A DNA stretch of 64,000 nucleotides from Rs1 sp029027825. Lineage in GTDB: Bacteria; Pseudomonadota; Gammaproteobacteria; Pseudomonadales; Balneatricaceae. The notes beneath the pieces were generated by a model that worked only from the letters and a program-made list of their open reading frames with translations, did not search any database and was not told the DNA's origin. Position 1 is the stretch's first letter. Each line of letters begins with the position of its first letter. Where the stretch lies: contig CP093399.1 of NCBI GenBank assembly GCA_029027825.1, positions 3,224,001 to 3,288,000 on the forward strand, written 5' to 3'. The position numbers and the translations under genes are program-made. Of this stretch, positions 54,427-64,000 are shown in pieces.

Positions 54427-55264
54427 TTTGTGCCACTCAATTTTAGCTTGTCCTATTTGCAAAGAGCCGCTTATTCAACACAGCTCGGTGTTGCGCTGCA
54501 ATCGTAATCACTGTTTTGATCGCGCCAAACAAGGCTATTGGAATTTACTGGTTGTACAGCAGAAAAAATCTAAAGATCCCGGCGACAACCCGGACATGGT
54601 AATCTCTCGCCGAGAGTTTCTTGACTTAGATTATTACTTGCCACTTGCTGATGCCATCACCACTGTGCTATCGCAGCAGCTTAAAGAAAAGAGTGGTGCT
54701 ACTATTTTGGACATGGGGTGTGGTGAGGGCTACTACACTTCTCAGTGGCAGCAAAGCTTAGCAGCGCAGCACTTTTGGGGGCTGGACATCTCTAAGCACG
54801 CCATCAAAGAAGCCACCAAGCGCAACCAAGACATCACTTGGTTAGTCGCCAGTGGCGCCAATATGCCAGTCGCTGACCAAAGCTTAGATGTACTGACGGT
54901 AATTTTTAGTCGCCTAATGCCACAGCCATTCGCCAAAGTACTCAAAGATAATGGATTATTAGTTCTAGTCTGGCCAACGACGCAGCACTTAATACAATTA
55001 AAACAGGTCATGTATGACGATATTAAAGAATCTCAATACAATCCTAGCGCTGACTTAGAGCCATTATTTTCGGTCATATCTCAGCAATTACTTGAATTCG
55101 ATTTCAATATTGATACTGAATCAGCGCTGCTAAGCTTACTAAAAATGACTCCTCACGGGCAAAAAATCAACGACCAAAAGAAATTATCCCTAGTGAAAAA
55201 CTTACCGATGAAGCTAACCTTTAGTGTTAACATCGGCTGTTTTAGCAAGACGACAGCAAGCTAG
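54413..55264 (+). CDS. rlmA: 23S rRNA (guanine-745-N1)-methyltransferase
   Basis: Methylates G745 of 23S rRNA using S-adenosylmethionine. The 283-residue protein has an N-terminal zinc finger (LACPICKEPL and RCNRNHCFDRAKQGYWNLL) and the methyltransferase motif ILDMGCGEGYYTSQW. This is the RlmA (RrmA) pattern. It overlaps dapE by 14 bases and is followed by a small membrane protein. Confidence 0.92.
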   Translation: MNDSNLCHSILACPICKEPLIQHSSVLRCNRNHCFDRAKQGYWNLLVVQQKKSKDPGDNPDMVISRREFLDLDYYLPLADAITTVLSQQLKEKSGATILDMGCGEGYYTSQWQQSLAAQHFWGLDISKHAIKEATKRNQDITWLVASGANMPVADQSLDVLTVIFSRLMPQPFAKVLKDNGLLVLVWPTTQHLIQLKQVMYDDIKESQYNPSADLEPLFSVISQQLLEFDFNIDTESALLSLLKMTPHGQKINDQKKLSLVKNLPMKLTFSVNIGCFSKTTAS

Positions 55265-55270
55265 ATAATT

Positions 55271-55588
55271 ATGAAAGCTCCGATTAAAAACTCCACACAA
55301 TCCAGCCTCGCTTTTAAAATCAAACGATTTTTGCAGCGACAAGCGGTAAAAACCCAGCAGAACTTAACTCTTATTTTAATGGGTTTTGCCATGACACTAC
55401 TGGGGATTGGCCTGGTGATGGGCGGTGAGTTTTTAGTTAATAAACCCCTACATCAAGAGCTGGTCGCTTTTGCAGGGGTGGTGATTATTGCAATTGGCTG
55501 TCTGCTGGCAATTATTGGCTACATCAGTATGAGCTTTTTACGAATATTTTACGTCATTACTCGAGATGATGAAGACCCAAAAGTTTAA
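55271..55588 (+). CDS. Small two-segment membrane protein
   Basis: A 105-residue protein with a basic N-terminus (KIKRFLQRQAVKTQQ) and two hydrophobic segments (about residues 35-55 and 66-92). I recognise no family. It follows rlmA with a 6-base gap, so probably the last gene of the dap-rlmA transcript. No function is proposed. Confidence 0.75.
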   Translation: MKAPIKNSTQSSLAFKIKRFLQRQAVKTQQNLTLILMGFAMTLLGIGLVMGGEFLVNKPLHQELVAFAGVVIIAIGCLLAIIGYISMSFLRIFYVITRDDEDPKV

Positions 55589-55697
55589 AACGACACGGGG
55601 GACCGAAAAACTACCCAAAGCTTAGGTTTTATCTGGATAGGTCCCCGACAACATTGTGAGGACAATTGATATAATGTTTTTTATAGGAATTTTAGAC

Positions 55698-55726
55698 AAA
55701 AAAAAGGGTAACCAAAAAGGTTACCC
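55698..55726 (-). terminator. Terminator of gltBD
   Basis: On the reverse strand GGGTAACC pairs with GGTTACCC across a 5-base loop and is followed by eight T. It lies about 180 bases beyond the gltD stop. The rest of the 55589-55906 gap has no recognised feature. Confidence 0.9.
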
Positions 55727-55906
55727 AAAAATGACAAGAACCGTGTTTCCCTGCTCTATGATGACTCATAAAACAAGGAAGAGTGAAGTTAACCTAATCT
55801 GAAAGTTCACAGAGAGTGTCTGTAAACTTTTTAAATCGGGTTATCTTGCGAGCCCAATAATAATACCTTTAATGCGAATGATTTGCAATACTATTATCAA
55901 ATATAA

Positions 55907-57328
55907 TTATACTTCTAGATAATCCATAATTCCCTCTGCCGCCTGACGCCCCTCTGCAATAGCAGTCACCACTAAATCAGAACCACGAACCATGTCTCCA
56001 CCAGCAAAAATTTTTGGATTTGATGTTTGAAAGGCATACTGAGATTTTTCCAAGGCAATTACCCGACCGTCATCTTCCAAATGAATACCGACTTCGCTCA
56101 TCCAAGGTTCCGGACTGGGCCTAAAACCAAAGGCTACTAATATGACATCTGCCGCTATTATCTGCTCCGATCCTGCGACCACTTCTGCACGACGACGCCC
56201 ATTTTCATCGGGCTCCCCCATCTGCGTAAGCACTACTTTAAGGCCTGTAACTTTGCCAGCTACACCGATAACTGCTACCGGCTGACGGTTAAATTTAAAG
56301 ACCACACCCTCTTCTTTGGCGTTGACCACTTCACTCTTGGAGCCCGGCATATTAGCGCGATCGCGACGATAGGCACAAGTGACCGATTCAGCACCCTGAC
56401 GAATAGCGGTGCGATTACAATCCATGGCAGTATCCCCGCCACCTAGCACAATCACCTTTTTATCTTTAAGATCAATGAAGTCGGCGGGATCTTTCTCGAA
56501 TCCCAAATGGTGGTTAGCATTGGATATAAGATAGGGAAGCGCCTCGTAAACACCGACAAAATCCTCACCTGGAAAGCCCCCTTTCATATAGGTATAAGTT
56601 CCCATACCCATGAAAACGGCATCATACTGTGCTATTAACTGGTCAATCTTAATATCACTGCCAACGTTACAATTGAGTTTAAATTCAATGCCCATTTTTT
56701 CAAACATCTTCCGCCGTCTCTGCATGACCGCTTTTTCTAATTTAAATTCAGGGATACCAAAGGTTAACAAGCCGCCAATTTCCGGATGGCGATCGAAGAC
56801 CACCGGCGAAACTCCGTTGCGAATTAAGACATCTGCACAGGCTAAACCTGCTGGTCCCGCCCCTATAACAGCGACTTTTTTAGCTGTTTTTATGACATTA
56901 TCTAAATTAGGCTCCCAACCCATCGCGATCGCTGTATCGGTGACGTATTTTTCTACTGCGCCTATAGTCACCGCACCAAAGCCATCATTAAGCGTACACG
57001 CCCCTTCACATAGCCGATCTTGCGGACAGACTCGTCCACATACTTCCGGCAGAGAATTGGTTTGATGGGATAACTCGACCGCTTCGATGATATTCCCTTC
57101 TGCTACCAATTTTAACCAGTCTGGAATATGGTTATGTACCGGACATTTCCATGAACAATAAGGGTTTCCACACTCGAGACAGCGATGCGATTGTTTAGCG
57201 GCTCTGGCGGGTTTAAACGGCTCATATATTTCGGCAAAGCGCTCTTTACGTACTTCTGCTTCCACTTTGGCAGGCCCTTTACGGGACAAATCTAGAAACA
57301 GAAAATCATTATGTAATCGCGTAGACAT
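55907..57328 (-). CDS. gltD: Glutamate synthase small (beta) subunit
   Basis: FAD- and iron-sulfur-containing subunit passing NADPH electrons to GltB. The 473-residue protein has N-terminal cysteine motifs CLECGNPYCSWKCPVHNHIPDW for 4Fe-4S, then the dinucleotide sites VAVIGAGPAGLACADVL and VIVLGGGDTAMDCNRTA. Size is normal. It follows gltB on the same strand after a 236-base gap that holds a family A MITE. Confidence 0.97.
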   Translation of the reverse strand: MSTRLHNDFLFLDLSRKGPAKVEAEVRKERFAEIYEPFKPARAAKQSHRCLECGNPYCSWKCPVHNHIPDWLKLVAEGNIIEAVELSHQTNSLPEVCGRVCPQDRLCEGACTLNDGFGAVTIGAVEKYVTDTAIAMGWEPNLDNVIKTAKKVAVIGAGPAGLACADVLIRNGVSPVVFDRHPEIGGLLTFGIPEFKLEKAVMQRRRKMFEKMGIEFKLNCNVGSDIKIDQLIAQYDAVFMGMGTYTYMKGGFPGEDFVGVYEALPYLISNANHHLGFEKDPADFIDLKDKKVIVLGGGDTAMDCNRTAIRQGAESVTCAYRRDRANMPGSKSEVVNAKEEGVVFKFNRQPVAVIGVAGKVTGLKVVLTQMGEPDENGRRRAEVVAGSEQIIAADVILVAFGFRPSPEPWMSEVGIHLEDDGRVIALEKSQYAFQTSNPKIFAGGDMVRGSDLVVTAIAEGRQAAEGIMDYLEV

Positions 57329-57447
57329 TAGTTACCTCTTCGGAGTTCATTCAACAAAGAACTCTCTCTGTATTCAGCAATAGCTTTTACCACTACTACC
57401 TTAGTTCACTGGTAGTACAGACACTGATATTACCGAGTGTCTGTTCA

Positions 57448-57518
57448 ACCTGAATCTGTGACTTCAATGAGCTACATAACACCAGCTCTGTATACATTTC
57501 GAAGCCGAGGATTCAGGT
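57448..57518. mobile_element. MITE-like element, family A (copy 4, short)
   Basis: A 71-base palindrome: left ACCTGAATCTGTGACTTCA, right, read on the other strand, ACCTGAATCCTCGGCTTCG. It sits between gltB and gltD. Flanks TCA/ACA match at two of three bases. It may form a hairpin in the gltBD transcript. Confidence 0.75.
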
Positions 57519-57564
57519 ACAATATAAACAAATTGCACTATGCAATTTTCACACACCTTAATAG

Positions 57565-60500
57565 TTACTCTTGGCGCACTCTCATATTGGTGAGTAGCTT
57601 GGTTAAGCTGGCAGCCTTAGGTTTGACTAACCAGAAATAGCGTAGATAATCCTCTAGATTCTCGTACAACTCAGCAGCTAACTCACTACCCGTTTCCTCA
57701 ATAAATTCTTTAATGACACCGCGTAAATGGTTTTTGTACTCTTCCATTGCCTCAGTGTGGATCCGCTGGATATCAACTAACTCATTGTTGTATTTGTCGA
57801 TAAACGATTTATCAGCATCGTATACATAGGCGAAACCACCGGTCATACCCGCTCCAAAGTTATGACCTGTTGGACCTAATACAACCACAAGCCCGCCGGT
57901 CATGTATTCGCAGCAATGATCTCCGGCACCTTCAATCACCGCGTGTACTCCAGAATTGCGAACAGCAAAGCGCTCACCGGCTCTGCCCGCGGCAAACATT
58001 TTTCCGCCAGTACCACCGTACAGGCAGGTATTGCCAATGATAGCGGTAGATTCCATATCTTTATTAACGTTGGAAAAAGTTTTAATCACTATTTTTCCAC
58101 CGGTCATTCCCTTGCCTACATAATCGTTGGCATCTCCCTCTAGATACAAGTTTTGTCCCCCTGCATTCCACACCCCGAAAGACTGCCCAGCATGGCCGAT
58201 AAACCTAAAGTTGATCGGTACTTTTGCCATGCCATGATCACCGTGGTGACGGGCAATTATCCCCGAGGTTCTGGCTCCCACAGATCTATCACAATTAGTA
58301 ATCTTAAACTGCCAATCGCCGCCTTGAAATTTGGCGATCGCCGACTCGGCAATAGCCTGCATTTGCGTGTTGAGCCCACCTGCATCATAGGGATCGTTGC
58401 GCTCAACTTGGCAAGTATGCGGTGCACTTGGATCGACACCTCCATCACTTAATATGGGTCTGAGATCTAAGTTTTTCTGTCGATTGGTATTACCTTCAAT
58501 CACATCCAACAATTCAACGCGACCTACTAATTCCTCCAGTGATCTAACCCCTAAATACGCCAGCCACTGTCGTGTCTCTTCGGCGACAAAGGTAAAGAAA
58601 TTCTTTACCATATCAACCGTGCCACGGAAAAACTCTTCTCTGAGCTCTTCGTTTTGCGTCGCGACACCAGTAGCACAGTTATTCAAGTGACAGATACGTA
58701 AAAACTTACAGCCCAGAGCAACCATCGGCATGGTGCCAAAGCCGAAGCTTTCCGCACCTAAAATAGCGCCCTTTATCACATCTAGCCCGGTTTTTAAGCC
58801 ACCGTCAGTTTGCAGCCGCACTCGACCGCGCAATTGATTGCCACGCAGCGATTGATGTGCATCGGACAAGCCTAATTCCCAGGGAGATCCGGCATGGTGA
58901 ATGGATGTCATCGGCGAAGCGGCAGTACCGCCATCGTAACCCGATATGGTGATCAGGTCGGCGTAAGCTTTAGCGACCCCGCAAGCGATAGTCCCCACCC
59001 CAGGTCGAGAGACCAGTTTAACTGAAACTAATCCCTTTGGATTTATTTGCTTCAAGTCGAAAATTAGCTGCGCTAAATCTTCAATCGAGTAAATATCATG
59101 GTGAGGAGGTGGTGAGATCAGCGTGACACCGGGAACAGAGAAACGCAGCTTAGCGATCAGCTTATTAACCTTTGCACCCGGCAATTGGCCACCCTCACCC
59201 GGTTTTGCACCTTGCGCTACTTTGATTTGCATTACGTCTGCATTAATCAAATACTCAGGTGTAACTCCAAAACGCCCCGAGGCGATTTGTTTGATTTTTG
59301 AGCGCTTTATAGTCCCGTGACGAGCCGGGTCCTCCCCTCCTTCTCCTGAGTTAGAGCGGCCTCCCAATTCATTCATCGCCGTGGCCAAAGCTTCATGCGC
59401 CTCTGGGGATAATGCACCTAGCGACATCGCTGCCGAATCGAAGCGTTTTAAAATATTCTCAATCGGCTCTACTTCACTGAGATCCAGCTTTGGCTGCTTA
59501 GTATTGAGCACAAACATGTCACGCAAGGTAGCCACACCACGATTGTTGACTAGGTCAGCATATTTTTGATAGATTTTACTATCACCGGTTTTCACCGCTT
59601 GATGAATCGTAGTGACCACATCTGGGTTGTACGCGTGATACTCGCCATCAAATTTATATTTAAAAAGACCACCGGGACGAATCGGCTTACGGGCCAACCA
59701 GGCTTCTTTAGCCAATGTTTGCTGATCTATTGCAAAATCAACAAATTTAGCCCCTTGGATCCGGCTGCTTACTCCTTTGAAACAAAAGTTTGTTATCTCG
59801 TCACTTAAACCTACCGCTTCAAACAAATGCGCTCCACGATAGGAAGCAATGGTAGAAATCCCCATTTTTGAGAGTATTTTCAGTAGACCTTTATTGATTC
59901 CCCGACGATAGTTTTCATGGCTATCTAATGGCTCTAATAGCAGTTCACCACTATTACATAAGTCTCTCAATACCCGATAAACTAAGTATGGGTAGACAGC
60001 CGTCGCTCCAAAGCCAAATAGCACTGCAAACTGATGTGAATCTCTAACGGTACCAGTTTCAACTATGATATTAGAATCACAGCGCAGGCCTTGGTCAACA
60101 AGCCTATTGTGCACCGCCCCCGTCGCCATTGCCGCGGGAATAGGAAGATTGCCTTTAACTAAAAGCGCATCTGTCAAAATGATAATCACTTTGCCTGTAC
60201 GCACTTCTTCTTCCGCTTTATCCACAGCAAGCTGTAGAGCTTGCTCTAGGGATAAGTCTTGAGGATTATAATTAAGATCAATAGTGGCAACCGAAAAACC
60301 AGCAAATTGGTTGTCTCGCAAGCGGCGGAACTTACTGGCGGACAACACCGGTGTGGTTAAAATAATACGCCTGGCATGTTCTGGCGTTTCTTCAAACAAG
60401 TTAAGCTCGGCGCCAATACAAGTTTCCAAAGACATCACTACAGCTTCACGCAGGGGATCGATAGGAGGGTTGGTAACTTGCGCAAACTGCTGTCTAAAAT

Positions 60501-62022
60501 AGTCGTACAGCGAGCGCTCTTTGGTCGATAACACCGCCATCGGTTTGTCATCACCCATAGAGCCTATTGCCTCCATCCCCGTTTCACCTAAAGTGCGAAT
60601 TATTTGATCGCGCTCTTCAAAAGTGACCTGAAACATCTTCATGTGGGTTTTAACTTCATCAACAGACATAGTGCGAAAAGATTGCGACTCCTCAGTTAAA
60701 TTGAAAGTTTGCTCAATTCGCAGCGCATTCTCGCGCAGCCATTTTTTGTAAGGCTGCAGGACTTTAAGCTTATTATCTACATCCGCAGTATGTAATATTT
60801 CACCACTGACGGTATCAATTGCCAATATTTGTCCGGGTCCAACTCGCCCTTGAGCGACGATGTCTTCCGGTTTGTAATCGAATACGCCAATTTCAGAGGC
60901 GGCGCAAATATAGCCTTGCTTGGTAATTACCCAGCGAGCCGGACGCAAACCATTTCGATCCAACATACACACAGCGTAGCGACCATCGGTCATTACCACG
61001 CCTGCGGGACCATCCCAAGGTTCCATGTGCATTGAGTTATATTCGTAGAATGCCCGTAAACTGGTGTCCATAGTATCGACATTTTGCCATGCCGGTGGAA
61101 TGATGGTGCGCACTGCTCGGTATAAATCCATACCGCCAATCAATAAGAATTCCAACATGTTATCCATTGAGGATGAGTCAGAACCTTGACTGTTGACAAT
61201 CGGCTGTAACTCTTGCAAATTATCGATCAGTGGGGTGACGAATTTTTTAGCGCGGGCTCTAGCCCAGCTGCGGTTCCCCTCAATGGTATTAATTTCACCA
61301 TTGTGGGCTAACAGTCTAAACGGCTGAGCCAGCGGCCAGCGCGGTGCGGTATTTGTTGAAAAGCGTTGGTGATAAGTGCAAACAGCGGTTGTTAAGCGCG
61401 GATCTGCCAAGTCTTTGTAATAGACAGCAATATCCGCAGGCATAGTTAAACCCTTGTAGGAAATAACTTTGTCGGACAATGTACAAATATAAAATTCTGC
61501 GTCTTGATCTAGGGCTATTTCAGTTTTGCGTCGCGCTACAAATAAATTAACCGCAAACTCTTGCGCAGTCAGCCCTTGTGGCTCAACAAAAACTTGTTCT
61601 ATTTGCGGTTCGTGCTGTCTGGCAATCGGTCCAAGACAAGAATCATCAGTAGGAACTTCTCGCCAGCATCTAACTTGCAGATTTTGTGCAGCTAGCTGCA
61701 GGTTCATTTGCTGACGAGCTAAATTTGCTTTAATCGGATCGGCAGATAAAAACACCATGCCGACGGCAAATTTATCTGCTAAGTCTATATCCAACTCCTC
61801 TTTAACAGCAACGCGCAGGAAGGTTTGTGGCATTTGCAACAGTAAGCCACAGCCATCGCCGGTTTTTCCATCTGCGGCGATACCACCGCGATGGGTCATA
61901 CAGACTAACGACTCTATAGCTTTTTCTAACAGTTCATGACTAGCGCGTCCTTCAAGGTGGGCCATTAACCCAAAACCGCAGTTATCCTTGAATTCATCCG
62001 CGCGATAAAGACCTATACTCAT
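57565..62022 (-). CDS. gltB: Glutamate synthase large (alpha) subunit
   Basis: Makes two glutamates from glutamine and 2-oxoglutarate. The 1485-residue protein has an N-terminal class II glutamine amidotransferase whose catalytic residue is Cys15 in KDNCGFGLMAH, normally exposed by removing the first 14 residues. Also the central FMN domain (GGRSNSGEGGEDPARHG; GYDGGTAASPMTSIHHAGSPWELG) and a 3Fe-4S cluster near CKFLRICHLNNCATGVATQ, followed by the GltB C-terminal beta-helix (GQNLYLEGDANDYVGKGMTGG). Size is typical. Downstream is gltD; upstream a damX-like gene, as in pseudomonads. Confidence 0.98.
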   Translation of the reverse strand: MSIGLYRADEFKDNCGFGLMAHLEGRASHELLEKAIESLVCMTHRGGIAADGKTGDGCGLLLQMPQTFLRVAVKEELDIDLADKFAVGMVFLSADPIKANLARQQMNLQLAAQNLQVRCWREVPTDDSCLGPIARQHEPQIEQVFVEPQGLTAQEFAVNLFVARRKTEIALDQDAEFYICTLSDKVISYKGLTMPADIAVYYKDLADPRLTTAVCTYHQRFSTNTAPRWPLAQPFRLLAHNGEINTIEGNRSWARARAKKFVTPLIDNLQELQPIVNSQGSDSSSMDNMLEFLLIGGMDLYRAVRTIIPPAWQNVDTMDTSLRAFYEYNSMHMEPWDGPAGVVMTDGRYAVCMLDRNGLRPARWVITKQGYICAASEIGVFDYKPEDIVAQGRVGPGQILAIDTVSGEILHTADVDNKLKVLQPYKKWLRENALRIEQTFNLTEESQSFRTMSVDEVKTHMKMFQVTFEERDQIIRTLGETGMEAIGSMGDDKPMAVLSTKERSLYDYFRQQFAQVTNPPIDPLREAVVMSLETCIGAELNLFEETPEHARRIILTTPVLSASKFRRLRDNQFAGFSVATIDLNYNPQDLSLEQALQLAVDKAEEEVRTGKVIIILTDALLVKGNLPIPAAMATGAVHNRLVDQGLRCDSNIIVETGTVRDSHQFAVLFGFGATAVYPYLVYRVLRDLCNSGELLLEPLDSHENYRRGINKGLLKILSKMGISTIASYRGAHLFEAVGLSDEITNFCFKGVSSRIQGAKFVDFAIDQQTLAKEAWLARKPIRPGGLFKYKFDGEYHAYNPDVVTTIHQAVKTGDSKIYQKYADLVNNRGVATLRDMFVLNTKQPKLDLSEVEPIENILKRFDSAAMSLGALSPEAHEALATAMNELGGRSNSGEGGEDPARHGTIKRSKIKQIASGRFGVTPEYLINADVMQIKVAQGAKPGEGGQLPGAKVNKLIAKLRFSVPGVTLISPPPHHDIYSIEDLAQLIFDLKQINPKGLVSVKLVSRPGVGTIACGVAKAYADLITISGYDGGTAASPMTSIHHAGSPWELGLSDAHQSLRGNQLRGRVRLQTDGGLKTGLDVIKGAILGAESFGFGTMPMVALGCKFLRICHLNNCATGVATQNEELREEFFRGTVDMVKNFFTFVAEETRQWLAYLGVRSLEELVGRVELLDVIEGNTNRQKNLDLRPILSDGGVDPSAPHTCQVERNDPYDAGGLNTQMQAIAESAIAKFQGGDWQFKITNCDRSVGARTSGIIARHHGDHGMAKVPINFRFIGHAGQSFGVWNAGGQNLYLEGDANDYVGKGMTGGKIVIKTFSNVNKDMESTAIIGNTCLYGGTGGKMFAAGRAGERFAVRNSGVHAVIEGAGDHCCEYMTGGLVVVLGPTGHNFGAGMTGGFAYVYDADKSFIDKYNNELVDIQRIHTEAMEEYKNHLRGVIKEFIEETGSELAAELYENLEDYLRYFWLVKPKAASLTKLLTNMRVRQE

Positions 62023-62240
62023 AAATCAACTTCACTCAATAAGTTAATAAGAATCAACCCCTTATCGCATTATTATTTTATTATAAACCTTTATTTAAAG
62101 GCTAAAAGGGGAGAGATAGTGTACACATCTATGAGAGGTTGAACAATTTGCAGGCAGGGATCAGGTCAAAATACGACAAATTATGCCGGAGGTTTTCGAT
62201 TTAACGACATTATTTGCTATTTTAAGTCATTGAAGCAATA

Positions 62241-64000
62241 TTATTTAATGGAGTTTTTCACGCTTTTTATGCTCTTTACCCATGGTTTTAGCCGCCTTAA
62301 CTTGATCGGAAGCTTGGAAATAGCGGCATGCGCAGCAGCGCGACTTGAATATTGTCCGTAGACAATGACATTCCATGGCTGATTCTTAACCATTGTTTCA
62401 AAGTGATACATCTTTTGCGAGCTTGCTGCACTTTTCAGAAATTTTATCACACTCGCCTCTGATTTAGCCGCTAATATCTGCAGTGTAAACCCTGAAGATG
62501 GCCACTTTTTAATTGCGCTAGCCCCTGACCAATTTCCAACCTCAGGCGCTAAATTGGTGGCGATTGGTTGACTTTGCACTAGTCTTGCAGTGTCACTGGA
62601 TGCTGTGCTAGCGATAATCACAGTATTATCAAGATCGGCTGTTACCAAGATGACTGGATCAGCCTCTCTGCCAGTAAAACTACTTTCTTGTACTTCAACA
62701 CCCGCTTGAGTCGTCACCTGCGCACTTGGCTGAACTAACAGCTTAGGATTTATGTTCTGCTTGAGTAGCAGAGTTAGCTGATCTAAGCGCTGACTGATTT
62801 TTTGCGCTGTTACAGCGTCAGTGTTCTCTTCTAAGCCAGTATGACTTTTTTTGTTACCAACCTTAACCCCAGACAAAATCGGGTCTTGAGCGCTATCTAT
62901 AATATTATCAGCCGTCGATATCGCAGGGAGCTTTTCAACTGCTAGCAGCGCCTTTTTATCCGCTGATTGACGTTTTACATTAAGAGTTTCAGATAACTTA
63001 TCAGAACCATCTGAAAACTCGGCAGTTAGGTCAGTTGATGCTAACTGAACAGTGTCGGATACGCTTATTGTATCTAAATGTTGCAGCTTCTTATTACTGG
63101 TGTCTATACTACCTGGTACTTGATAAGTTAATGAGTTATCACTTTGTGCAACAGTATCACCGCTTTCAACACTCACATTATCTAATAATGATTCTTGAGC
63201 TTTAATTTTATCAGTGAGACTAGATATCTGATTTTCTAGCGACTCAGTAGCAGTTTGGTGCTCGTCCAATTCAGCTTTTATCACATTAATACTAGACGAA
63301 GACTGATCGCTATCCTCAATAGACGAGAACTCTTGGTTTTCTAAACTCTGATTACTAGCCTGCTGATTAAAATCAGGCGGTGCAGTATCCAATCCTATCG
63401 GGGCATCATCTACATCTGAAATAACTAATGGCAACTCCTGGCTGTCTTGACTGAGCTCACTATTAACGATTAACGGATCTTCTGAGGAATACTGCCAGAG
63501 AGAAACACCACTGATTCCCGTTAACAATAGGCCAATACCTATCATATGGGGGATTGGCAAAAAAAGTGCTTTTTGATTAAATTTTACTTTTCCCGATTGG
63601 ATGATTTCCGTAGTTAGCTTGGTCGTACGACCCGGATATCCTAATGATTTTTTATAAATGTCAGCAAGTTGCTTTTTACTAAAATCACCTCCTCGAACAA
63701 AGCGTAGCTGAATAAACTCTTCTGTTTCCAATTGTGTAAAAGGACTAAGTATTTCAGTGTGCAAATTACCAGAAAAATTATCATTTGTTACCAGCCCAGT
63801 AGCAAGCGAAGCTATTTTTTCAGAACCGCCTATAACAATAGCCATGCTGCCTTGATTTGCCTCCTGAAGATTAACCAGACTATCAATGGCATCACCTTTC
63901 ATGAAGTCAGCATTATCAATTAAAATCAATAATTTTAGCTGTTGATTCTTTAAATTTTCAATCTTTTGATGTAACTGGATTAAAGGGTCTTCGCCACTGC
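62241..64000 (-). CDS. DamX-like AAA/SPOR-domain protein, N-terminus missing
   Basis: Cell-division associated protein of the DamX type, cut by the window edge (upstream codons continue in frame to 64000). The visible 586 codons show the end of an ExeA/AAA-like ATPase (LILIDNADFMKGDAIDSLVNLQEAN is a Walker B-like region), a membrane segment (about LPIPHMIGIGLLLTGISGVSLWQY), a long low-complexity acidic linker (about 300 residues with many S, Q, D), and a C-terminal SPOR domain (FTLQILAAKSEASVIKFLKSA; WNVIVYGQYSSRAAAHAAI) that binds denuded glycan at the septum. In pseudomonads the equivalent lies next to aroB and gltB, as here. Confidence 0.88.
   Translation of the reverse strand, partial: SGEDPLIQLHQKIENLKNQQLKLLILIDNADFMKGDAIDSLVNLQEANQGSMAIVIGGSEKIASLATGLVTNDNFSGNLHTEILSPFTQLETEEFIQLRFVRGGDFSKKQLADIYKKSLGYPGRTTKLTTEIIQSGKVKFNQKALFLPIPHMIGIGLLLTGISGVSLWQYSSEDPLIVNSELSQDSQELPLVISDVDDAPIGLDTAPPDFNQQASNQSLENQEFSSIEDSDQSSSSINVIKAELDEHQTATESLENQISSLTDKIKAQESLLDNVSVESGDTVAQSDNSLTYQVPGSIDTSNKKLQHLDTISVSDTVQLASTDLTAEFSDGSDKLSETLNVKRQSADKKALLAVEKLPAISTADNIIDSAQDPILSGVKVGNKKSHTGLEENTDAVTAQKISQRLDQLTLLLKQNINPKLLVQPSAQVTTQAGVEVQESSFTGREADPVILVTADLDNTVIIASTASSDTARLVQSQPIATNLAPEVGNWSGASAIKKWPSSGFTLQILAAKSEASVIKFLKSAASSQKMYHFETMVKNQPWNVIVYGQYSSRAAAHAAISKLPIKLRRLKPWVKSIKSVKNSIK

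Noticed and set aside
1..64000. tRNA, rRNA, riboswitch, CRISPR array, intact transposase or phage genes
   Set aside because: Looked for in the gaps; no tRNA-like cloverleaf, spaced direct repeats, or transposase motif was recognised.

Overview
The window is chromosomal DNA of moderate GC content from a gammaproteobacterium. Evidence is the conserved order recA-(recX)-alaS-lysC, the block dapC-arsC/yffB-dapD-dapE-rlmA, a damX-like gene followed by gltB and gltD, a trpG-trpD-trpC cluster without fused trpCF, and Pseudomonas/Oceanospirillales-type glycine betaine catabolism genes (gbcA, gbcB, soxBDAG, gbdR). Genus cannot be fixed from the sequence alone.

Layout. 1-12 kb holds housekeeping genes: a partial lysC, alaS, a decayed recX, recA with an SOS box, a hemerythrin protein, a nucleoside-recognition membrane protein next to a divergent Lrp regulator, an OsmC protein and trpGDC. 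12-20.6 kb holds the sarcosine oxidase operon soxBDAG and the divergent pair gbcB/gbcA. 21-27.5 kb holds a Cache-PAS-GGDEF-EAL protein, a frameshifted MocR-type regulator, a dehydrogenase gene cut short by a nonsense codon, and a nitrilase-family hydrolase. 27.9-33.6 kb holds the least understood part: a C45/Ntn-type hydrolase, an ATP-grasp ligase and a very large Orn/Lys/Arg-type PLP decarboxylase. 34-41.3 kb holds betI-betB-betA and a choline ABC transporter (choX, choW, choV). 41.5-50.3 kb holds a XRE regulator, a small secreted protein with a DUF2145 protein, mtgA, gbdR, an MFS transporter with a long repeat-rich tail, and an M50 membrane protease. 50.5-64 kb holds dapC to rlmA, gltB/gltD and a partial DamX-like SPOR protein.

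How the genes work together. Most of the middle of the window is a choline catabolism region. ChoXWV imports choline, BetA and BetB oxidise it to glycine betaine under BetI control, GbcAB demethylates betaine to dimethylglycine, and SoxBDAG converts sarcosine to glycine. GbdR is the expected activator. The dimethylglycine-to-sarcosine step (dgcAB) is not in the window.

A second theme is many short non-coding inverted-repeat elements (MITE-like) of at least three families. Some have clear target duplications. They sit at gene ends and operon boundaries, and one supplies the last codons and stop of a membrane protein gene. Several genes show decay (recX, the MocR regulator, the 3-hydroxyisobutyrate-dehydrogenase-like gene), suggesting a genome under reductive or transposition pressure. 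I found no tRNA, rRNA, CRISPR array or intact transposase gene.
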